In this document: one piece after another, positions 54,709-61,801 of the stretch
Layout: each line of letters begins with the position of its first letter
How positions within the stretch are numbered: the stretch's first letter is position 1
Assembly (NCBI GenBank): GCA_023284085.1
Contig: JAKVHY010000031.1
Span: 1-64,000 of the forward strand
Direction of reading: 5' to 3'
Source: Shewanella benthica
GTDB lineage: Bacteria > Pseudomonadota > Gammaproteobacteria > Enterobacterales > Shewanellaceae
DNA: 64,000 nucleotides
Made by a program: the position numbers and the translations under genes
The notes under the pieces: model-generated
What the model was told of the DNA's origin: nothing
The model's database searches: none
Seen by the model: only the letters and a program-made list of their open reading frames with translations

Positions 54709-55185
54709 TTAATCTTCGGCTTGAATCTGGCCCACCAGTAACACAGGAGCGGCATCGAGTTCCTGAGCATCCATCATAGAGGCGATACGCTCTACGGATG
54801 ACAGCAGTTGACTCTGCTCCCATCCTTCGAGATTTTGATAACGGGTAATAAAATGCTCTTGGAGGGGCTTGGGGGCGCTGCTCAGTAATGCTTGTCCAGC
54901 TTCACTCAATGACAGATGAACTTTGCGCTTATCAGTTTTACTACGAGTTCTGATCACCAATTTACGGCTTTCGAGTCTATCGATAATCGTGGTCACAGTG
55001 GCAGGACTCAGGGCAACTTCTTGGGCTATCTCTTTGACGAGAGGTGCGTCCAACTGGGCAATGTTTTGCATGACCATGAGTTGAGGACCGGTTAACCCCG
55101 ATTGCTTATTCAGCTGACGGGAATGTATATCGATGGCCCGAATAACCCGGCGCAGTGAAATCAATAGTTGTTCGTACTTTTCCAT
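54709..55185 (-). CDS. MarR-family regulator
   Basis: 158 aa, winged helix: SGLTGPQLMVMQNIAQLDAPLVKEIAQEVALSPATVTTIIDRLESRKLVIRTRSKTDKRKVHLSLS. Start ATG 55185 is preceded by GAGGGGAGG; an upstream extension of 17 codons is unlikely. It lies ~120 bp downstream of the porin on the same strand, so it may belong to the choline-uptake block; its ligand is unknown. Confidence 0.88.
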   Translation of the reverse strand: MEKYEQLLISLRRVIRAIDIHSRQLNKQSGLTGPQLMVMQNIAQLDAPLVKEIAQEVALSPATVTTIIDRLESRKLVIRTRSKTDKRKVHLSLSEAGQALLSSAPKPLQEHFITRYQNLEGWEQSQLLSSVERIASMMDAQELDAAPVLLVGQIQAED

Positions 55186-55303
55186 AATCCTCCCCTCATT
55201 TTTGAGCACAATAACAGAATTCTTAGTGGGACTCACGCAACAAAAATGCAGAATAACGTTTAGGCGCTATTCTGCATGTTTTATGGACTAACTAACGGTC
55301 AAT

Positions 55304-56011
55304 TTAGAAACCAAAGGTTCGTGCTACAGACAATACCGCGCGGGTATCGCTGGTATCTGTGTTCATGCTGGTGTCTTCTACCGCGAGATTAAAGTCGAAA
55401 CCTTTCCAGCTTGTCATATACTCGGCACGGTAATGGTTGTAGGCCTTATCTCCATCCCATGCCCATTTGTCTTCATCTAAAGAGGTTGAGCGATCGAAAA
55501 CGATGCGAATGTCATGACCTTCGGCAATCGTAAACGTATGCGCCGCCATCATGATGTAATGGCCTGCATCGACACCAAAATAATCCCATGAATACCAGAA
55601 GTTAAGTTCACTCTGTCCGATTGATGAAGCATAACCAAACTTAGTGTATAGCTCAGGGTATTGGTATTCATCTGATCCCGAGTCACCATGATAGGTGTAA
55701 TAAGCGATACCGGCATCCAGAGACACCCTCTGTGTTAGCTGGAAGAACTTGCCGCCATAGAAATCTAACTCTAACCAGGTATCGTCACCCGAGCCAAAGT
55801 CGACATTTGAGGCCCAAGTGCCCACATACCAACCCGAATCTGCAGCATAGTCCAGGCTCGCCTGTATTGCTGGGCTATTATCTGTTTGGCTCACACCGTT
55901 GAAGGTATAATCAGATACCGCGGTGACGGTCGAGCTTACACCTGCCATTGCCGTTGTAGGTAGCGCGATTAATCCCAGTAATGCCAGATTTTTTATTGTA
56001 TTGTTCATCAT
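55304..56011 (-). CDS. TorF-family outer-membrane porin
   Basis: 235 aa. Signal peptide ending TTAMA, then a beta-rich sequence (GVSSTVTAVSDYTFNGVSQTDNSPAIQASLDYAADSGWYVGTWASNVDFG) typical of TIGR02001, finishing with RAVLSVARTFGF and an aromatic C-terminus. It starts 25 bp after the BCCT stop, suggesting cotranscription. It may bring choline or a related substrate across the outer membrane (inference). Confidence 0.85.
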   Translation of the reverse strand: MMNNTIKNLALLGLIALPTTAMAGVSSTVTAVSDYTFNGVSQTDNSPAIQASLDYAADSGWYVGTWASNVDFGSGDDTWLELDFYGGKFFQLTQRVSLDAGIAYYTYHGDSGSDEYQYPELYTKFGYASSIGQSELNFWYSWDYFGVDAGHYIMMAAHTFTIAEGHDIRIVFDRSTSLDEDKWAWDGDKAYNHYRAEYMTSWKGFDFNLAVEDTSMNTDTSDTRAVLSVARTFGF

Positions 56012-56036
56012 CTTCTCTTTGTTTTATTTCAGCTTA

Positions 56037-57254
56037 TTAATTAGCTAATTCAATTTTAGTAAAATCAATCTTGTTTTCTTTAGGTGAGTGCTCGATGGTC
56101 GCCACTTGCTTATATTTCTTCGCTAAAATATAACCGAAGCAACCTAAAATCAGGCCGATAGCTACCGCACCTACCCACTGTATTTGCAAGAAATCCAGTT
56201 GGAACAGCAAGGTTAATCCACTCATTAGCACTATGTTGCCAATGATGTACTTAGTCTTACCGAAACGCTGCACGGTTAAGTTTAAATTGTCTGTATAGAG
56301 TCGGATGAGCGAATCCAGTGAATTGACTACAAACGTGATACCTACCATGACCATGGCTAAGTTATAAAAACCTGTGGTCGCGATTTCGTTGGCGCTGTAG
56401 TAATAAAGCACAGTGAACCAAACAGCGATGGGGATAGATGGGAACACCATCATGGCAATCAGCACTTGATAGGTCTTCATACCACCCACGAAACGAGAGG
56501 TAAATTGACCAATCATGATGCTCCAGGCAAACCACCAAAACAGGTAGAATTCATGGTAATCATTCATCGGTAATACAAAGTGATGTAGGTTGCCGAAGTA
56601 ATCGCCGATCATGGCGAAGGTGGTGACAAACTCGCCGACACCGGAGCCGTCCGATAAGAAAGCGCCAGCCCACATGATCACGATCAAGCCTAAGAACATC
56701 CAGGTGCTGGCTAAGCTCAGGGTGCGGACGTAACGAATACTGGTACTGGAATAAACCGCTGTGGCAATCACGGCAAAGACAATCAGATAGAAGCTGCTGA
56801 CAATAGTCTCACCGTCGCCCATCCCCGGCAGATACCAAGGTAGATTAGTGAGCAAGAGGTATGCGGTGAAGGCACAGGTACCGATAATGACCAGGTTATT
56901 GATAAACTTAATCAGCGGGATTTCAAAGAATTTAACTCTCGGCTCTATCACACAGAAATAGAAGCAAGTTAAGAAGTAAAATGCCCAGATCAGAAATGCC
57001 CAGAAGCCAAACTCTATGGCCAAAGGATTGCTAAAACCGTATTCAGGGCTAGCAGCCACATCTGCATATCCGGCAAACTCGGTGAGCGGGAACATGATGA
57101 GTCCCACGTCGAGCCCAGAGGTGAACAGTATGGCGATAAAGGTGAAAGTGCGAACGGGGGTGACACCGATACATTCCACATTACCCCAACGGTAAATCAC
57201 AAAGGCGATAGCGGCGAAGGTAAATAATAGCCCGATAGTAAGCCAGGTTGTCAT
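56037..57254 (-). CDS. Short BCCT-family transporter (choline-type)
   Basis: 405 aa. BCCT proteins usually exceed 500 aa; here the first helix reads like family TM2 (FVIYRWGNVECIGVTP), so TM1 and the N-terminal extension seem absent. FTSGLDVGLIMFPLTEF replaces the usual Gly-rich GMGIG segment, and LFWWFAWSIMIGQFTSRFVGG is the signature. GAGGA lies upstream of ATG 57254, so this start looks real. It probably imports choline for BetA; the neighbouring porin and bet genes support that. Confidence 0.82.
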   Translation of the reverse strand: MTTWLTIGLLFTFAAIAFVIYRWGNVECIGVTPVRTFTFIAILFTSGLDVGLIMFPLTEFAGYADVAASPEYGFSNPLAIEFGFWAFLIWAFYFLTCFYFCVIEPRVKFFEIPLIKFINNLVIIGTCAFTAYLLLTNLPWYLPGMGDGETIVSSFYLIVFAVIATAVYSSTSIRYVRTLSLASTWMFLGLIVIMWAGAFLSDGSGVGEFVTTFAMIGDYFGNLHHFVLPMNDYHEFYLFWWFAWSIMIGQFTSRFVGGMKTYQVLIAMMVFPSIPIAVWFTVLYYYSANEIATTGFYNLAMVMVGITFVVNSLDSLIRLYTDNLNLTVQRFGKTKYIIGNIVLMSGLTLLFQLDFLQIQWVGAVAIGLILGCFGYILAKKYKQVATIEHSPKENKIDFTKIELAN

Positions 57255-57495
57255 TATTGAGTCCTCGCCTTAATATTATGATAAAACATAGGTTTAGTTC
57301 CTTATTTTTATTCTAAATGTGCCAAGGAACAAGGTTTTAAACTCGTAAGAATCCCTCAAGCCTTAAACATCGATGCGACAAAATTTAAGGATTGATAAAT
57401 TGAACTTGGCGTTAATAGGGCCATTTAGCCGTTACGGCTCAGGTTGACCTTACTACCTGGTCTCTTCATTTCTCGGGTTAACGAGTCATCAGAGG

Positions 57496-59196
57496 TTATC
57501 TTTTTGGGGCCCCTAATCTCTGTGTCTGTTGCCAATCACTGGCTAAAGTGACGGGTGCCGTACTGGCTGTCAGAGGTACATTGCCCAAAATAAGGTCGGC
57601 AGCGCGTTCGGCCACCATGATTGTCGGTGAGTTAAGGTTGCCATTGGGAATGGTGGGGAAAATCGATGAATCAACCACTCTAAGCCCTTGGATGCCGTGT
57701 ACTCTGGTTTCTGAGTCCACTACAGCCATAGCATCTTCGCCCATCTTGCATGAACAGGAGGGGTGGTAAGCACTCTCGACCGAGCTTCTGACGAAGGTAT
57801 CGATCTCTTCATCGGTTTGAACGCCAGTTCCCGGTTGGATCTCTTCGCCACGGTACTCATCGAGCCCTGGCTGATTAATGATCTCTCGGGTTAAACGTAC
57901 ACAAGCGCGAAAGCCCTCAATATCATCTTGATGAGAGAGGTAATTAAATTGAATACTCGGGGCCGCATGGGGATCGCTGGATACGACCTTGACTGCGCCG
58001 CGACTCTTTGGCTTGTTATGCCCTATGTGGACCTGGAATCCATGCCCCGCGAAGGCCTCTTTACCGTCATAACGCATGGCAGCAGGCAGGAAGTGGTATT
58101 GCAGATCGGGCCACTCAAGTCCTGGTTTGGAGCGAATAAAGCCACAAGACTCGAAATGATTGGTCGCGCCTAAGCCTGATTTGTTTAAGATCCAGCGGGT
58201 ACCGATAAACAGCTTATTCAGTGGATCGAGTTTACCATTGAGCGAAATGGGTTTAAGGCACTTAAATTGAAAGTAGAACTCGAGATGATCTTGTAGATTT
58301 TCGCCCACACCAGGTAATTCATGTACCAGATCGATACCTGCTTTGGCCAAAGTATCGGCCTCACCAATGCCAGATAACTGCAAAATGTGTGGCGAGCCGA
58401 TGGAGCCAGCGCTCAGCACCACTTCCTTGTTGCACTCGATATCGGTAATCTTGCCCTTGCGCTCATAACGAACACCGACCGCTTTTTTACCCTGGAATAA
58501 CACCTTGTGTACCAAGGCATGGGTTATCACTGTCAGGTTACTGCGTTTCATCGCAGGTCTCAGGTATGCATTGGCCGTCGACCAACGTACGCCATTCTTG
58601 ATGGTCATATGCATAGGGCCAAAGCCCTCTTGCTGGGCACCGTTATAATCCGCGGTTGCCAAATATCCGGCATCGACACCGGCATCGACGAAGGCCTGAT
58701 ATAAGGGGTTCTTCATATTGTTGCCGTTATTGATCGCCAGAGGTCCCGCATCTCCACGGTAGTCATCAGCGCCAAAGGCCCAGGTTTCGGCTTTCTTGAA
58801 GTAGGGCAGGCAATGGGCATAATCCCAATCTTTTGCGCCGCTTTGCTGCCACTCATCGAAATCTCGAGCATGGCCTCTCACATAGACCATGCCATTGATA
58901 GAGGAGGAGCCGCCTAATACTTTTCCCCGTGGGCAATGCATACGGCGATTGTCCAGATGAGGCTCGGCCTCAGTCTCAAACTGCCATGCGTACTTGGCGC
59001 TGTTCATCGGGATCGACAGGGCTGTCGGCATCTGGATGAAGATGCTTCTATCACTGCCACCAGTCTCTAATAAGAGTACCTTGTTCGCCGGGTCTGCCGA
59101 CAGTCGGTTGGCTAATACACAACCTGCACTGCCAGCGCCAACTATGATGTAATCGTACTCGGATTGTTTTTGTGTCTGGGTATTTGTCATATTCAT
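57496..59196 (-). CDS. betA: Choline dehydrogenase
   Basis: 566 aa (E. coli 556). GMC oxidoreductase: FAD motif DYIIVGAGSAGCVLANRLS, GKVLGGSSSINGMVYVRGH, the second GMC signature GSIGSPHILQLSGIG, and active-site His in SVESAYHPSCSCKMG. It oxidises choline to betaine aldehyde. It follows betB by 3 bp. The 240 bp before the BCCT gene includes a possible weak BetI half-site near 57398. Confidence 0.95.
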   Translation of the reverse strand: MNMTNTQTQKQSEYDYIIVGAGSAGCVLANRLSADPANKVLLLETGGSDRSIFIQMPTALSIPMNSAKYAWQFETEAEPHLDNRRMHCPRGKVLGGSSSINGMVYVRGHARDFDEWQQSGAKDWDYAHCLPYFKKAETWAFGADDYRGDAGPLAINNGNNMKNPLYQAFVDAGVDAGYLATADYNGAQQEGFGPMHMTIKNGVRWSTANAYLRPAMKRSNLTVITHALVHKVLFQGKKAVGVRYERKGKITDIECNKEVVLSAGSIGSPHILQLSGIGEADTLAKAGIDLVHELPGVGENLQDHLEFYFQFKCLKPISLNGKLDPLNKLFIGTRWILNKSGLGATNHFESCGFIRSKPGLEWPDLQYHFLPAAMRYDGKEAFAGHGFQVHIGHNKPKSRGAVKVVSSDPHAAPSIQFNYLSHQDDIEGFRACVRLTREIINQPGLDEYRGEEIQPGTGVQTDEEIDTFVRSSVESAYHPSCSCKMGEDAMAVVDSETRVHGIQGLRVVDSSIFPTIPNGNLNSPTIMVAERAADLILGNVPLTASTAPVTLASDWQQTQRLGAPKR

Positions 59197-59199
59197 GTC

Positions 59200-60663
59200 T
59201 TAAAACGGGCTTTCCAGTGGCTGCATACCGACATACACAGCTTTAATTTGAGTATAGGCTTTCAAGGTCTCGCTGCCGTTTTCACGGCCAATGCCTGACA
59301 TCTTGTATCCACCGACGGGCATCTCAGCTGGAGAGGCGCCATAGGCATTTATCCAGCAGATCCCCGCCTCTAGTTGATGGATCACGCGATGAGCGCGGGT
59401 AATGTCTTGAGTAAAGACACCGGCGGCTAAGCCTAAACGGGTATCGTTAGCGCGCCTGATCACTTCATCTTCATCGGTAAAGGTCAGTACCGACATCACA
59501 GGGCCGAAAATCTCCTCTTTACTCAGGGTCATCTCATCGGTGCACTGGGTAAAGATGGTGGGGGCGACGAAGAAGCCATTAGGGGCATTCTCTGGTCGTA
59601 AGGCATGGCCGCCTGTAAGCAGGTGTGCGCCTTCTGCCTTGCCTATCTCGATATACTCGAGCACTTTTGCTTGGTGGTCTTTTGAAATGAGTGCGCCAAA
59701 GTTGGTGGCCGGATTCATAGGATCGCCGCAAACTATATTCTGCTGTGTGCGCTCAAGCAGTTTCTCGATAAAGCTTGGGTAAATGTCCTCCTGGACAAAC
59801 ACCCGGGTGCCGTTGGTACAGACTTCACCTTGAGTGTAGAAGTTACCTAACATGGCCGCAGATACCGCATTGTCGACATCAGCATCGTTGAAGATGATCA
59901 GAGGTGACTTGCCGCCTAGCTCCATGGTCACTTGCTTCAGTGAGCCCGCTGCCGCGGCCATCACTTTTTTACCTGTACCGACTTCTCCGGTGAAGGATAC
60001 CTTGGCGATATCCTCATGGGTCGTCAGCCAAGCACCGACGCGGCCATCCCCCTGAACGACGTTAAACACGCCATCGGGTATGCCTGCCTGAGTGAAGACT
60101 TCAGCCAGCTTAATTGCCCCACGGGGCGTCTCTTCAGACGGCTTAAAAATCATCACGTTACCGCAGGCCAGTGCCGGTGCTGATTTCCAGCAAGCTATCT
60201 GCAAAGGATAGTTCCATGCGCCAATACCGGCACAGATCCCTAAAGGTTCCCGGCGGGTGTAATAGAAATCTTCGCCAACTTGCTGTTGATTACCTTCGAT
60301 ACTTGGCGCTAATCCCGCAAAAAACTCGATGGAGTCGGCTCCTGTCACTACGTCGACTACAGAGGCTTCCTGCCAAGGCTTACCTGTATCTTGTACTTCG
60401 ATTGCAGCAAGTCCGTCATTGCGCTCTCGCAGAATCGCCACGGCCTTTAATAGAATGCGGCTACGTTCCATCGGGGTCATCTTTGACCAGATGGCAAAAC
60501 CTGTCTTGGCACTTTCTATGGCGGCTTGTTGAATTTTTTCATCAGCGACTTCGACTAAGTAGCTGACTTCTCCGGTCGCCGGATTAATGACTTCGAAGGT
60601 TTCACCTGTGTCATTGGAGAGAGATTGTCCGTGGACATAATTTTGATAAACGACTAATGACAT
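59200..60663 (-). CDS. betB: Betaine aldehyde dehydrogenase
   Basis: 487 aa (E. coli 490). Aldehyde dehydrogenase with catalytic Glu in VTMELGGKSP, catalytic Cys in QGEVCTNGTR, and GIGRENGSETLKAYTQIKAV near the end. It oxidises betaine aldehyde to glycine betaine. Its ATG overlaps the end of betI by 10 bp. Confidence 0.96.
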   Translation of the reverse strand: MSLVVYQNYVHGQSLSNDTGETFEVINPATGEVSYLVEVADEKIQQAAIESAKTGFAIWSKMTPMERSRILLKAVAILRERNDGLAAIEVQDTGKPWQEASVVDVVTGADSIEFFAGLAPSIEGNQQQVGEDFYYTRREPLGICAGIGAWNYPLQIACWKSAPALACGNVMIFKPSEETPRGAIKLAEVFTQAGIPDGVFNVVQGDGRVGAWLTTHEDIAKVSFTGEVGTGKKVMAAAAGSLKQVTMELGGKSPLIIFNDADVDNAVSAAMLGNFYTQGEVCTNGTRVFVQEDIYPSFIEKLLERTQQNIVCGDPMNPATNFGALISKDHQAKVLEYIEIGKAEGAHLLTGGHALRPENAPNGFFVAPTIFTQCTDEMTLSKEEIFGPVMSVLTFTDEDEVIRRANDTRLGLAAGVFTQDITRAHRVIHQLEAGICWINAYGASPAEMPVGGYKMSGIGRENGSETLKAYTQIKAVYVGMQPLESPF

Positions 60664-61259
60664 TGATGTTCTCCATACTGGATGATCACAGCCTCAATAA
60701 AGGCTTTACATAATAATTGGGCTTGCTCGAATTCTTTCTCGGGGGATGCGCTCAATGCGCTGCGTAGCCAAAACCCGTCAATCATGGCCGCGGTCTGTTT
60801 TGAGGCGGTTATTGCCTCAGACTCAGGAAGTAATTGCTTAAAAGAAAACAGTAAGTTGCTATATAGGCGTTGGCTGTTGATGTGTTGCAGCCGGGCCAAA
60901 CCTGGCTCGTGCACCGCCTGAGACCAGAAGCTTAACCAGGTCTTAGTGGCCGGGGTCGAACGTTGAAACTCGGTAAAGTTGGCTTCGACAATCATCAACA
61001 GACGTTCGATTGATGTCAGGATTTTACCCGAGGTGCGACTCAACAAAGCCTGTTTTAGCTCGTCGAGAAGATGCTTAAGTGTCGCTTCAATCAGACCCTG
61101 TTTACCACCAAAATAGTGACTGATTAGCCCGGATGATGTACCGGCTAAATCGCTAATGGTATTAATTGTGGTGTGGTGTAAACCATGACGTTCAACTGAG
61201 ATCAAAGTTGCGTCGATTAGCTGCTGTTGTCTCACAGCTTTCATTGGCGGCCTGGGCAT
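60654..61259 (-). CDS. betI: BetI-type choline-responsive TetR repressor
   Basis: 201 aa (E. coli 195). N-terminal HTH: KAVRQQQLIDATLISVERHGLHHTTINTISDLAGTSSGLISHYFGGKQGLIEATL, with the typical BetI SHYFGGK motif. It represses betIBA until choline is present. A perfect 20-bp operator lies 30 bp upstream. First gene of betI-betB-betA. Confidence 0.93.
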   Translation of the reverse strand: MPRPPMKAVRQQQLIDATLISVERHGLHHTTINTISDLAGTSSGLISHYFGGKQGLIEATLKHLLDELKQALLSRTSGKILTSIERLLMIVEANFTEFQRSTPATKTWLSFWSQAVHEPGLARLQHINSQRLYSNLLFSFKQLLPESEAITASKQTAAMIDGFWLRSALSASPEKEFEQAQLLCKAFIEAVIIQYGEHQCH

Positions 61260-61288
61260 AAAAAAGCAAATTCCCGTGTTTTAACTTG

Positions 61289-61308
61289 TTAATTGAACGT
61301 TCAATTAA
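61289..61308. promoter_or_regulatory. BetI operator, perfect palindrome
   Basis: TTAATTGAACGTTCAATTAA, a full 20-bp palindrome, resembles the ATTGAACGTTCAAT core of gammaproteobacterial BetI sites. It lies 30 bp before the betI start, so BetI should control its own operon. Confidence 0.75.
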
Positions 61309-61645
61309 TTACAACTCTAATGGTTAGAGCTGTAACTATCAAATTTAATTCCAAAGTGGGAACTCAGTCACAGATTTTTTCCGGCTTTACTATAAGCGCA
61401 GTCGTTGTTGTAAGGCGTTGTTTATTATTGAGTAAACACAATGTTGAATCTGAAGGGTTTATCTAGGAAAATATTTTGATATTTTATCTGAAATTAGTTT
61501 CAACCCTAACTTTCGTAGTGCTTTAGCTTTAAATTTAGTCGATTAAAATATCGGAGCAGAGTTTAATTTCTTTTGCAGGTCAGTGTTTTTATTGGAATGA
61601 ATAGGTAATTTCAGAGTCAGAGTTTCTACAACATACGACATCGAA

Positions 61646-61671
61646 AAAGAGCACCAAAGTCGGTGCTCTTT
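61646..61671 (-). terminator. Terminator of the DUF5916 gene
   Basis: AAAGAGCACC pairs with GGTGCTCTTT over AAAGTC; on the minus strand it is followed by a T-rich run. It is ~130 bp beyond the stop at 61802. Confidence 0.7.
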
Positions 61672-61721
61672 AGCAAAAAAAGCAGCTCGCTTACTCGACT
61701 TAGTCACAATTGATCCATCAG

Positions 61722-61756
61722 TCGTAAGTCGTAAGCCGTAAGTTATAAGCCATAAG
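61722..61756 (+). repeat. Five 7-bp tandem repeats
   Basis: TCGTAAG, TCGTAAG, CCGTAAG, TTATAAG and CCATAAG, pattern NYRTAAG, next to the right IS-like repeat. Confidence 0.7.
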
Positions 61757-61762
61757 TTTGAG

Positions 61763-61801
61763 GTGACCCCCTAAAAGTGGACACCTTATATAAGCGATAA
61801 G
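61763..61801 (+). repeat. Right copy of the 39-bp inverted repeat
   Basis: Exact reverse complement of 69-107. It abuts the stop codon of the DUF5916 gene at 61802. The hairpin arm present in the left copy is cut off here. Possibly an IS end or a dispersed repeat. Confidence 0.6.

Larger units (their letters stand above)
61260..61801. other. Intergenic region upstream of betI
   Basis: 542 bp: BetI operator (61289-61308), a terminator at 61646-61671, five 7-bp repeats (61722-61756) and the right IS-like repeat (61763-61801) against the stop of the next gene. No gene seen. Confidence 0.5.

Noticed and set aside
56037..57254. BCCT gene as a truncated pseudogene
   Set aside because: It has a good ribosome site, an open frame with a normal end, and tight spacing to the porin, so it looks functional though short.
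69..61801. Calling the window a composite transposon bounded by the 39-bp repeats
   Set aside because: The contents are core housekeeping genes (nuo, pta, cysK), there is no transposase, and the span is far too long.
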